Of a stretch of DNA of 64,000 bases, positions 26,212-34,294 are shown piece by piece. The position numbers and the translations under genes are program-made. The stretch's first letter is position 1. Each line of letters begins with the position of its first letter. The DNA comes from Streptomyces vietnamensis (GTDB lineage Bacteria > Actinomycetota > Actinomycetes > Streptomycetales > Streptomycetaceae): contig NZ_CP010407.1 of assembly GCF_000830005.1 (NCBI RefSeq), positions 8,630,001 to 8,694,000 of the forward strand, given 5' to 3'. The notes below the pieces were generated by a model. That model was not told where the DNA came from, did not search any database, and was given only the letters and a program-made list of their open reading frames with translations.

Positions 26212-27210
26212 ATGACTCGCATCGCCATCAACGGTTTCGGTCGCATCGGACGCAACGTGCTGCGCGCGCTCCTCGAGCGTGACACCGACATCGAGGTCGT
26301 CGCCGTCAACGACCTCACGGAGCCCACGGCCCTTGCGCGGCTCCTCGCCTTCGACTCGACGTCGGGCCGCCTGGGCCGCCCGGTCACCGTCGACGGGGAC
26401 ACCCTCGTCGTCGACGGCCGCCGCATCAAGGTGCTCGCCGAGCGCGAGCCGGCGGACCTGCCGTGGGCCGAGCTCGGGGTGGACATCGTCCTCGAGTCGA
26501 CCGGCCGCTTCACCTCGGCCAAGGCCGCCCGTGCGCACCTCGACGCCGGTGCGAAGAAGGTCCTCGTCAGCGCGCCCGCCGACGGTGCCGACGTCACCCT
26601 CGCGTACGGCGTGAACACCGACGCGTACGACGCCGAGCTGCACACGATCGTCTCGAACGCCTCCTGCACGACCAACGCCCTCGCGCCCCTCGCGAAGGTC
26701 CTCGACGACCTCGCCGGCATCGAGCACGGCTTCATGACGACCGTTCACGCCTACACGCAGGAGCAGAACCTGCAGGACGGCCCGCACCGCGACCCGCGCC
26801 GCGCCCGCGCCGCCGGCGTCAACATCGTGCCGACCTCCACGGGCGCCGCCAAGGCCATCGGCCTCGTGCTGCCGAACCTGGACGGCAAGCTGTCCGGCGA
26901 CTCGATCCGCGTGCCCGTCCCGGTGGGCTCGATCGTCGAGCTCAACACGACCGTCGCCCGCGACGTCACCCTCGAGGACGTCCTGGCCGCCTACCGCACC
27001 GCCGCCGAGGGCCCGCTGGCCGGTGTCCTCGAGTACTCGGAGGACCCGCTGGTCTCCGCCGACATCGTGGGCAACCCGCACTCGTCGATCTTCGACTCGG
27101 CCCTCACCCGCGTCGAGGGACGCCACGTCAAGGTCGTCGCCTGGTACGACAACGAGTGGGGCTTCTCGAACCGCGTGATCGACACCCTCCAGCTCCTCGC
27201 CGCGAACTGA
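26212..27210 (+). CDS. gap: Glyceraldehyde-3-phosphate dehydrogenase, type I
   Basis: A 332-residue NAD-dependent glycolytic GAPDH. INGFGRIGRNVLRALLERD is the NAD-binding loop, SNASCTTNALAPL carries the catalytic cysteine, and TVHAYTQEQNLQDGPHRDPR, VPTSTGAAKAI and WYDNEWGFSNRVIDTLQL complete the family signature. It follows the GlxA-type regulator in the same direction with 134 bp between, room for its own regulated promoter. A 15-bp terminator lies downstream. Streptomycetes often encode several GAPDH isozymes; whether this is the main one cannot be told here. Confidence 0.97.
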   Translation: MTRIAINGFGRIGRNVLRALLERDTDIEVVAVNDLTEPTALARLLAFDSTSGRLGRPVTVDGDTLVVDGRRIKVLAEREPADLPWAELGVDIVLESTGRFTSAKAARAHLDAGAKKVLVSAPADGADVTLAYGVNTDAYDAELHTIVSNASCTTNALAPLAKVLDDLAGIEHGFMTTVHAYTQEQNLQDGPHRDPRRARAAGVNIVPTSTGAAKAIGLVLPNLDGKLSGDSIRVPVPVGSIVELNTTVARDVTLEDVLAAYRTAAEGPLAGVLEYSEDPLVSADIVGNPHSSIFDSALTRVEGRHVKVVAWYDNEWGFSNRVIDTLQLLAAN

Positions 27211-27258
27211 CGACGAGCCGAACGGCCGACTCCCGCCGGGTGGCGGGAACAGGCACCC

Positions 27259-27297
27259 TCACACGCCGACTCCGACCGCACGGGAGTCGGCGTGTGA
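27259..27297 (+). terminator. Strong terminator after gap
   Basis: A perfect 15-bp stem TCACACGCCGACTCC / GGAGTCGGCGTGTGA with a 9-nt loop, 48 bp after the gap stop codon. The rest of the gap-antitoxin interval holds no ORF. Confidence 0.92.
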
Positions 27298-27487
27298 CGT
27301 GTTTCCGGACGGGAATCGTCCGGCCGGACAGGGACCGCATGTCTCGCTCCCCTCACCCGACGATGCCGAGCGGCGACAAGTCCCCTGTGCGCTGCACGTG
27401 GAGAGGGGAAAGGCGACGAGTGCTCAGGAGACGCGCACTCGCTCCGTTTCCCTTCCGGGCCGGGGAGGGGCCCGCTACCGTGGGCGT

Positions 27488-27715
27488 ATGGCACGGGAGA
27501 TCCGGATCGAGATCAGCGACGAGGCGTACGAGGCGCTGGAGCGGGCCGCCGCCGAGAAGCGGGTGGACGCCGAGGCGTACGCGAGGAAGGTCCTCGACGC
27601 CGATCTGACGCGGACGCGGTTCCTGGAAGGGGCCCGTCAGTTCGTGGCCGATCACGGGCAGGTCTTCGCCGACCGGTTCGGCGGGCCCGCCGGTCGCGGC
27701 GCCGACGCCGCCTGA
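27488..27715 (+). CDS. Ribbon-helix-helix-like antitoxin
   Basis: A 75-residue protein whose N-terminus MAREIRIEISDEAYEALERA followed by AAEKRVDAEAYARKVLD fits a ribbon-helix-helix DNA-binding fold (one strand then two helices, about 1-45). The C-terminal tail RFLEGARQFVADHGQVFAD could bind a toxin. It precedes a Fic-like toxin by 16 bp, the usual antitoxin-first order. A TACCGT -10 element 6 nt before the ATG indicates a leaderless mRNA. The function is inferred from fold and neighbourhood. Confidence 0.75.
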   Translation: MAREIRIEISDEAYEALERAAAEKRVDAEAYARKVLDADLTRTRFLEGARQFVADHGQVFADRFGGPAGRGADAA

Positions 27716-27731
27716 ACCGGGACTCCCGCAC

Positions 27732-28103
27732 ATGATCCTGCAGATCGACCTCTCCTTCCTGCTCGACATCGCCCAGCAGGAGATCCCCGGCGACCCGGAG
27801 ATCACCGACTGGGGATCGCTCGAAGCGGCCCGTGCCCGCCATGCCTTCCGCGTGATGGACACCCCGGTCTACGACCAGCCCCACCACCGGGCCGCCGCAC
27901 TTCTGGAGCAGCTGGTCCGCGTTCCGGCCCTGGAGCACTCCAACGAGCTGTACGGAATGACCGTGGCCGCCGCCTACCTCCACGCGTCCGGACATCCGAT
28001 CCGGGTCACCACCAAGGAGGCCGTCGACCTCGTCGACGAAGTCGTCGCCGGCCGTGCCGACGTACGCCGCATCGCGGACGTCCTGAGGGAGTGGACGCGC
28101 TGA
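27732..28103 (+). CDS. Fic/Doc-like toxin with degenerate active-site loop
   Basis: A 123-residue protein matching the short Doc-like Fic proteins annotated as toxins in Streptomyces. The helices around DWGSLEAARARHAF, RAAALLEQLVRVPALEHS and MTVAAAYLHASGH align with Doc. Active Fic/Doc enzymes need HxFxxGNxR; here the loop at residues 64-75 reads VPALEHSNELYG, without the catalytic His and Arg. It either has another activity or is inactive. It is cotranscribed with the antitoxin-like gene. Confidence 0.72.
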   Translation: MILQIDLSFLLDIAQQEIPGDPEITDWGSLEAARARHAFRVMDTPVYDQPHHRAAALLEQLVRVPALEHSNELYGMTVAAAYLHASGHPIRVTTKEAVDLVDEVVAGRADVRRIADVLREWTR

Positions 28104-28121
28104 TCCGGCGCCGGGCGGGCG

Positions 28122-28144
28122 TTGTCAGTGCCCTGCGACAAGAT
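28122..28144 (+). promoter_or_regulatory. PafBC/RecA-NDp-type DNA-damage promoter of the ligase gene
   Basis: TTGTCAGTG-N8-CAAGAT: a perfect upstream element and a -10 hexamer differing from TANNNT only at its first base. The ATG at 28152 follows the hexamer by 7 nt, so the predicted transcript starts at the start codon. Confidence 0.75.
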
Positions 28145-28151
28145 GTTCGAC

Positions 28152-30219
28152 ATGACGACAACGCCCGCCGTAGAGGCGCACTTCAGCCTGTCCAGCCGTG
28201 CCGCGTACGAGGCCGCGATCGAACGTCTGCGTGACGCGTCCCGCACGTACTACGGCGAGAGCTACAGCGTCATGGACGACGCCACGTACGACCGGCTGCG
28301 GCTCGCCGTGAAGGCCTGGGAGGCGGAGCACCCCGAGGACGTCGCTCCGGACTCGCCCGCCGATCAGGTCGCCGACGGAGCCGCTCCCGCCGGCGACGTC
28401 GAGCACACCACGCGGCTGCTCAGTCTCGACAACGTCTTCGCCCCCGAGGAGCTCGTCGCCTGGGGCGCCTCGCTCCAGCGGCGCCTGGGACACGAGCCGG
28501 CGGGAGGGTTCACCGTCGAGCCGAAGATGGACGGCGCGGCCGTCGCCGCCCGCTACCGCGACGGGCGCCTCGTGCAGATCATCACCCGCGGCGACGGTTC
28601 GAAGGGCGAGGACGTCAGCCACGTCATCGGGACGATCGTGGGCCTCCCCGAGCAGCTGGCCGTGCCCGTCACCTTCGAGGCGCGCGGCGAAGTCCTCTTC
28701 ACCCAGGAGCAGTTCGAGGCCGCGAACGAGATACGGAGCGCCCATGGCGGAGACGTCTTCGCCAATCCGCGCAACGGAGCCGCCGGCACGCTGCGGGCGA
28801 AGGACCGGCCCTACCGGCTGGCGATGACGTTCTGGGCGTACGGCGCGGTCGAGTTGGACGGCGTGGCCTTCCTGCCCGCCGGGGGCGGTCACGCCGAGAC
28901 GCTGGCCGCGGTGGCGGAAGCGGGGCTGCGGACCACGGCGGCCACCCCGGCCGGACTGCACGTCGTCGCCACCCTCGCCGAGGCGCAGGAGCGGGTCGAC
29001 GCGATCGCCGCGATGCGCGCGACCCTGCCGTTCGGCATCGACGGCGTCGTCATCAAGGCCGACAGCGCCACCGAACAGGCGACGGCGGGCTTCGGCACCC
29101 GCTTCCCGTACTGGGCGATCGCCTACAAGCTTCCGGCTGTCGAGCGCCAGACCGTCCTCGAGGACGTGTTCTGGGAAGTGGGCCGTACGGGTGTGCTCGC
29201 CCCGACCGCGGTGCTCGCCGCCGTGGAGCTCGACGGTTCCACCGTCACCCGCGCGACCCTGCACAACCCCGCCGACATCCTCAGGCGGGACCTCCACATC
29301 GGCGACACCGTGACCGTCCACAAGGCCGGCGACATCATCCCGCGCGTCCAGGCCGCCGTCGTCGAGCTCCGCCCGCAGGGTGCCGTGCCCGTACCCCTGC
29401 CCGAGGAGTGCCCGAACTGCGGCGGGGAGATCGACAAGAGCCAGGAGCGGTGGCGCTGCGCGAAGGGCACCGCCTGCGCGCTCGCGCCGCTGATCGAGTA
29501 CGTCGCCGGGCGCGACATCCTCGACATCGACGGGCTCGGCCGGAAGTACGTCGACGCGCTGATCGCCGCCGGGGTCGTCGGCGACGTCGCCGACCTGTTC
29601 ACGCTCACCGAGGAGCAGCTCACCGCCGCCTCCGGCAGCGCCAAGCGGGGCGCGAAACTGGCCGAGCAGATCCGGCTCGCCAAGTCCCGTCCCCTCAGCC
29701 GTGTCTTCTGCGCGCTTGGCGGGCCGGGCACCGGCCGCAGCATGTCCCGGCGCATCGCCGCGCACTTCGGCACGATGGAGGCCATCCGCGCGGCCGACGC
29801 CGACGCCCTGCAGGAGGTCGAGGGCATAGGCCCGGAGAAGGCGCCGGTCATCGTCGAGCAGGTCTCCGCACTCGCCCCCGTGATCGACAAGCTGATCGCG
29901 GCGGACGTCAACATGACCGAGCCGCGGCCGGAGAGGGCTGAAGACGCGGTCGAGGGGCCGCTGAGCGGGAAGACCGTCGTCGTGACGGGGAAGATGACCG
30001 GTCCGCTGGACGGCTGGGGGGCGCTCAGAGATGGGCGCGCTCATCGAGAAGGCCGGCGGGCGCGCGGGCAGCGGCGTCAACTCCAGGACCACGTACCTGG
30101 TCGCGGCGCCGTCCGCGAACGGCAAGCCGAGCTCGAAGGCCGTCAAGGCCCGGGAACTGGGCGTCGAGGTCCTCACCCCGGAGGACTTCGCCACGCTGGT
30201 GGTCGCGTACCTGAACTGA
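28152..30219 (+). CDS. ligA: NAD-dependent DNA ligase LigA, frameshifted in the BRCT domain
   Basis: It seals nicks using NAD. Domain Ia, the adenylation site FTVEPKMDGAAVAARYRDG (KxDG Lys), the OB fold, the zinc finger CPNC...C...C around GGEIDKSQERWR, and the helix-hairpin-helix region are all intact. The BRCT domain begins LSGKTVVVTGKMTGPLDGWG, then a G6 run (30016-30021) shifts the frame; removing one G restores RSEMGALIEKAGGRAG through TLVVAYLN. As read, translation leaves this frame and ends at 30437. The coordinates show the ancestral gene. A leaderless start behind a damage-type promoter suggests a repair role. Confidence 0.88.
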
Positions 30220-30226
30220 GGGTTCT

Positions 30227-31021
30227 TCAGTCGCCGCCCGCCCGCGGGCGCGGGACGGACACGGTCCGGGGGAGTCGTGGCGGTCCGCTGAAGCGGACCG
30301 GAACGCCCGGTGAGTACAGCACGCTCACGGGCTCCCCGAGGGGGCCGCGGAGGCCGGCCGCGGTGAGGAGGGACTCGTCGCAGCTGACGAGGCGGGCGCG
30401 GTGCAGCGGCCAGCGGGGGTGGGTGTTCGGGAGATAGAGGGGACGCCCGCGGAAGGAGCTGTGCATGCCCCAGCGGGCGGTCAGGAAGTGTTCGAGCGCG
30501 GTGGGCTCCTCGACCCGCTCGCCGATGTCCACGCTGATCGCGCTGTGTGCCCCGCGCGGCCCCGGCCACCGCCGCCTGCTGGTGTACGTGACGGTGGGGC
30601 CGTCGGTCCGGACGGTCATCTTCGACCACACGTAGGGGATGCGGAACGCCCACCGCCCCACGGTCACGGGAAGGAGGCGGGACGCGTCGAGCGAGCGGAA
30701 CACGACACCGCGACGCCCGTGCCCGTCCACGGAGTACAGGCGCACGTTGGTCTCGGGGAAGCTCCCGAGGTAGGGGAGCCCGGGAAGCCGGAACCAGCCG
30801 ACGCGGTGCATCCGGAAGGCGACGAGGCCGACATAGGTGACCCCGTCGAGGGTGTCGGGCACGGTCCCGGCCGGAAGGAGCGGGGCCACCTCGGCCGGGT
30901 CGACGGGCCAGTGCAGGAACGCCAGGTCGAGCCAGGACTGGGTGAGCAGGGTGCGGTTCGTGCGGTGCGGCGGGTCGGCCGATATGGGCTCGGGCTCCAG
31001 GGCGGGCGGGGTCTGCGGCAT
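30227..31021 (-). CDS. DUF2071 (YqjF-like) family protein
   Basis: A 264-residue protein. LLTQSWLDLAFLHWPVDPAEVAPLLP is the signature DUF2071 N-terminus, followed by TYVGLVAFRMHRVGW, FPETNVRLYSVDGHGRRGVVF and RWGMHSSFRGRPLYLPNTHPRW. The family has an acetoacetate-decarboxylase-like fold but no proven activity. It is convergent with the ligase; if the ligase really is frameshifted, its read-through frame overlaps this gene's 3' end. Confidence 0.9.
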   Translation of the reverse strand: MPQTPPALEPEPISADPPHRTNRTLLTQSWLDLAFLHWPVDPAEVAPLLPAGTVPDTLDGVTYVGLVAFRMHRVGWFRLPGLPYLGSFPETNVRLYSVDGHGRRGVVFRSLDASRLLPVTVGRWAFRIPYVWSKMTVRTDGPTVTYTSRRRWPGPRGAHSAISVDIGERVEEPTALEHFLTARWGMHSSFRGRPLYLPNTHPRWPLHRARLVSCDESLLTAAGLRGPLGEPVSVLYSPGVPVRFSGPPRLPRTVSVPRPRAGGD

Positions 31022-31101
31022 CGCGCCAGTATCCAGGGTTCGTGGCCCGCCTGCCGGAGGGCGGGGACGAGCTCAGGCCGGCGTCCCGTCGTGCTCGCTG
31101 C

Positions 31102-31512
31102 TCACGCCCCGTCCGCCGGCGCCGTGCCGGAGGCCTCGGCCGCGATGCGATCGAACTGCGCCCCCATCGCCTCGGACAGGGCCTGCGCGGCGGAGAGCGG
31201 CCGGACCATGACCATGAAGTCGTCGATGAGGCCCTGCTCGTTCAGGTGGAGGAAGTCGCAGCCGGTGATCGCGCGCTCGCCGACCCGGGCCTCGAAGACG
31301 AGGGCGTGGTCGCGGCCGTCCTCGCCGATGATCTCCCGGACGTAGCGGAAGTCGGTGAGGACCCGGGAGACCCCGCGCAGGATGGCCGCGGTGATCGCCT
31401 TGCCGGGGTAGGGCTTGAAGGCCACGGGGCTGGTGAAGACGACGTCCTCGGCGAGCAGCGCCTCGATGGCCGCGTGGTCGTTCGCCTCGACGGCCTGACG
31501 GAAGGACTTCAT
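31102..31512 (-). CDS. SnoaL/NTF2-like domain protein
   Basis: A 136-residue single-domain protein with the NTF2-like cone fold: MKSFRQAVEANDHAAIEALL, AEDVVFTSPVAFKPYPGK, then alternating strands ending FLHLNEQGLIDDFMVMVRP. This fold is used by isomerases, cyclases and hydratases, and no catalytic set can be named. The ATG 31512 has GGAG at 6 nt. A gap of about 150 bp separates it from the DJ-1 family gene in the same orientation, so an operon is possible. Confidence 0.85.
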   Translation of the reverse strand: MKSFRQAVEANDHAAIEALLAEDVVFTSPVAFKPYPGKAITAAILRGVSRVLTDFRYVREIIGEDGRDHALVFEARVGERAITGCDFLHLNEQGLIDDFMVMVRPLSAAQALSEAMGAQFDRIAAEASGTAPADGA

Positions 31513-31663
31513 ACACATCTCCGCAGCTAGTCAACTAAGTGAGTAGGTGGGGAGGAGGTTAGTGACGTGAGACGGCCCTGTCCAGGCCCGGAAGGCCCCG
31601 CCCCGGCGAACTCCGGGGCGGGGCGGCGCGAGGACCTCGTCGACCCGGTCCGCACGGAGGCGG

Positions 31664-32359
31664 TCAGGCCAGCTTCCTGAGCAGCTCCGCGGCGAGCGGG
31701 GCGGAGGAGGACGGGTTCTGGCCGGTGACCAGGTTGCCGTCGACGACGACGTGCGGCGTCCACGGCTCGCCGACCTGGACGTCCACGCCGGCCTCGACGA
31801 GCCGGGTCTCGAGGAGCCACTTCGCCCGGTCGGCGAGACCGGCCTGGGTCTCCTCGGCGTTGGTGAAGGCGGCGACCTTGCGGCCGGCGAAGGCGTTCGC
31901 ACCGTCGGCGTTCGTGGCGGCGAGGAGCGCGGCCGGGCCGTGGCAGACGACGCCCAGCGGCTTGCCCGAGTCCAGGGCGTCGACCAGCAGCCTGCCGGAG
32001 GTCGCGTTCACGGCGAGGTCCTCCATGGGGCCGTGGCCACCGGGGTAGAAGACGGCGTCGTAATCGGCCAGACGGACGTCCTCCAGCTTGATCGGGTCCT
32101 TGATCTCGCCGATGGACGCGAGCGTCGCGGCGACCTTGTCGGCGCCCTCCTGGCCGCCGTTGGCCTCGGGCGCGAGGCTGCCCGCGTCGACGGTCGGGAC
32201 GACACCGCCCGGCGTGGCGACGACGACCTCGTGCCCGGCGGCCTTGAACGCCTCGTACGGCGCGACGGCCTCCTCGGCCCAGAAACCGGTCGGGTGCTTG
32301 GTGCCGTCGGCCAGCGTCCAGTGGTCGGCACCGGTCATCACGAAAAGGATCTTCGACAT
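31664..32359 (-). CDS. DJ-1/PfpI family protein (Hsp31-like)
   Basis: A 231-residue class I glutamine-amidotransferase-like protein. The nucleophile elbow GVVCHGPAALLAA has the catalytic cysteine and adjacent His, and YDAVFYPGGHGPMEDL supplies the acidic residue and oxyanion region. The length and the segment HWTLADGTKHPTGFWAEE place it with Hsp31-like chaperone/glyoxalase III or deglycase proteins. It would act on methylglyoxal or damaged proteins in the cytosol. GGAGCTCCCCC precedes the ATG. Confidence 0.9.
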   Translation of the reverse strand: MSKILFVMTGADHWTLADGTKHPTGFWAEEAVAPYEAFKAAGHEVVVATPGGVVPTVDAGSLAPEANGGQEGADKVAATLASIGEIKDPIKLEDVRLADYDAVFYPGGHGPMEDLAVNATSGRLLVDALDSGKPLGVVCHGPAALLAATNADGANAFAGRKVAAFTNAEETQAGLADRAKWLLETRLVEAGVDVQVGEPWTPHVVVDGNLVTGQNPSSSAPLAAELLRKLA

Positions 32360-32679
32360 GGGGGAGCTCCAGGGGGTGGCGGACCCGGTCGGGGCCCGGA
32401 GACGGGAATGCGCACACTGACACTCTGGTCCGAGTGACGTTCCGCGGCGAGATCGCCAATGCGGCGACGTCCTCGACACTAGGTCGGCGACCCATAGGTT
32501 TCCAATGAAGAAACCAATGCCTCCCATAGGGAGCTCAATGAATGGGCGGGGAACACGCGCACGCTTGAGTCGATTGCTCTCCCGCCTCGCCGAGGAGGCG
32601 GCGCAGTTCGGCTGTCCGTGCGCAGGAGCCGGCACCGTGGGCACGGCGGTGCCGACTCCTCGTCAGCCGCGGACCGCCG
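32360..32679. other. Intergenic region between DJ-1 and ferredoxin genes
   Basis: About 320 bp. The left part would contain the DJ-1 gene promoter (minus strand); the AT-richer stretch around 32495-32540 (CCAATGAAGAAACCAATGC, with CCAATG repeated) is the likely site. The right end holds the ferredoxin terminator. No convincing ORF was found; a 70-codon frame at 32505 lacks coding character. Confidence 0.5.
32621..32660 (-). terminator. Terminator after the ferredoxin/P450 unit
   Basis: AGGAGCCGGCACCG pairs with CGGTGCCGACTCCT over 14 bp with one mismatch and a 6-nt loop, about 20-60 bp beyond the ferredoxin stop on the minus strand. Confidence 0.75.
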
Positions 32680-32889
32680 TCATGTGCGTGCCTCGTCGGC
32701 GGGGTCGTGGAGGGTGATCGCCTGTACGGGGCAGGCGCGGGCCGCCTCGCGGACGAGCGTTCCGGCGCCGTCCTCCCGGCCCGGGACGACCGTTCCGAAG
32801 CCGTCGTCGTCCTGGGTGAAGACGTCCGGGGAGGTCAGCGCGCACTGCCCCGCGCCGATGCAGACGTTCCCGTCGATCGAGATCCGCAT
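32680..32889 (-). CDS. [3Fe-4S] ferredoxin
   Basis: A 69-residue ferredoxin. The cluster ligands are three cysteines, CIGAGQC near residues 10-16 and the Cys in ARACPVQAI, with the usual fourth position replaced, which gives a 3Fe-4S cluster. MRISIDGNVCIGAGQCALTS and FTQDDDGFGTVV are typical of P450-partner ferredoxins. It lies 14 bp after the P450 gene in the same orientation and should pass electrons to it. AAGGAG precedes the ATG at 8 nt. Confidence 0.96.
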   Translation of the reverse strand: MRISIDGNVCIGAGQCALTSPDVFTQDDDGFGTVVPGREDGAGTLVREAARACPVQAITLHDPADEART

Positions 32890-32903
32890 CCGTACCGCTC
32901 CTT

Positions 32904-34106
32904 TCACCAAGTGACGGGGAGTTCGAGCATCCCCTGGATCGTGTCGCCCGGTTTGAACGGGATCTCCTCGGCGGGCACGGCCAGCCGAAGTCCCGGCAGC
33001 CGGCGCAGGAGCGTCCCGAGCGCGATCTCCAGCTCCGCGCGGGCGAGGTTCTGCCCGAGGCACTGGTGGATGCCGAAACCGAACGCCACGTGGTGGCGGG
33101 CGGACCGGGCCCAGTCGAGGGTGTCCGGATCGCTGTAGGCGGCCGCGTCCCGGTTGATGACCGAGGTCGAGAAGACCACGCCCTCGCCCGCACGGATCAC
33201 CGTCCCGGCGACATCGATGTCCTCGCGTGCGACGCGGAGCAGCCCGTCGGCGATCGACAGGAACCGCAGCAGCTCCTCGACGGCGGTGGGCACGAGCCCG
33301 GGATCCGCCCGCAGCTCGGCCAGCCGCTCCGGGTGACGCAGCAGGGTGTACGTACCCAGGGAGATCATGTTCGCCGTGGTCTCGTGCCCGGCCACGAGCA
33401 GGATCGTGGCGAGCTGCACCAGCTCCTCGCGTTCGGGACCGCCGTCCCCGGACCCGCGTGCCACCAGGTCGTCGAGGACGCCGTCGCCGGGCTTCAGCCG
33501 CTTGCGGTCGATCAGGTCGCCGAGGTAGCCCTCCAGCTGCGCGAGCGCGTCCTCGGTGTCCGCGGCCGTCGGGCCGCGCAGCAGCCGTCGCGACTGCTCC
33601 TCGAAGAAGTCGTGGTCCTCGTACGGAACCCCGAGCAGGTCACAGATGACGATCGAGGGCACCGGCAGCGCGAACGCGCTCACCAGCTCGGCCGGCGGTC
33701 CCTGCGCCTCCACCGCGTCGAGGAGCCGGTCCACGGTCTCCTGGATGCGGGGCCGCAGGGTCTCGGCACGCTTGAGGGTGAAGCTGGGGATCAGCAGCCG
33801 GCGCTGGGCGTTGTGCTCGGGGTCGTCCCAGCCGAGCAGCGCCGCGCGCCGGCGACTGCGCACGGCCATGGCCCGTTCCGTCGGCATCGGAAAGCCGTCA
33901 CGGGTGGAGTCGGTGGACAGGCGCTGGTCCGCGAGGAGCGCGCGGGCGGTCGCATGGCCGGTGACGAACCACACCGGCCTCCCGTCCCACAGGGTGACCC
34001 GTGACAGCGGGCGCTCCTCCTCGGTCCGGGGGTAGGCGGCGGGCGGGTGGTAGGGGCAGGTTCGGTCCTGGGGGAACGCCACGGTTTTCGTCACGGCTTT
34101 CGTCAC
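32904..34106 (-). CDS. Cytochrome P450 (CYP105-like)
   Basis: A 400-residue soluble P450 mono-oxygenase. AGHETTANMISLGTYTLL is the I-helix oxygen-binding motif, EELLR supplies ExxR, and FGFGIHQCLGQNLARAELE is the heme-binding loop with the proximal cysteine. The sequence style resembles CYP105 enzymes, which hydroxylate diverse drugs and natural products; the substrate is unknown. The gene appears to start at a GTG within a GTGACGAAA direct repeat, so the exact N-terminus is uncertain. It forms an operon with the ferredoxin. Confidence 0.95.
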   Translation of the reverse strand: MTKAVTKTVAFPQDRTCPYHPPAAYPRTEEERPLSRVTLWDGRPVWFVTGHATARALLADQRLSTDSTRDGFPMPTERAMAVRSRRRAALLGWDDPEHNAQRRLLIPSFTLKRAETLRPRIQETVDRLLDAVEAQGPPAELVSAFALPVPSIVICDLLGVPYEDHDFFEEQSRRLLRGPTAADTEDALAQLEGYLGDLIDRKRLKPGDGVLDDLVARGSGDGGPEREELVQLATILLVAGHETTANMISLGTYTLLRHPERLAELRADPGLVPTAVEELLRFLSIADGLLRVAREDIDVAGTVIRAGEGVVFSTSVINRDAAAYSDPDTLDWARSARHHVAFGFGIHQCLGQNLARAELEIALGTLLRRLPGLRLAVPAEEIPFKPGDTIQGMLELPVTW

Positions 34107-34294
34107 GGGGGCCTCGCTGGGTGCGAATCGGTGGCAGGGACGGTGGTGCCGTCTCCACTACATGCCTCAGGCACCTATCTGGTCTACGCACAGTTCGGCC
34201 ATTCCACCGGAACGGGTGCGGCCCGAACGGGGCGGTGGGCGCCGGCCCGCCCCGCAAGGACCCTCGGAGCCCCGCAAGGACGGGTCCGCCGGTG

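Noticed and set aside
32505..32717. 70-codon frame between DJ-1 and ferredoxin genes
   Set aside because: No ribosome site, overlaps the ferredoxin terminator and 3' end, and has no coding pattern.
32904..34106. Part of a natural-product gene cluster (P450 plus ferredoxin)
   Set aside because: No synthase, cyclase, tailoring or resistance genes surround the pair; the neighbours are ordinary single genes.
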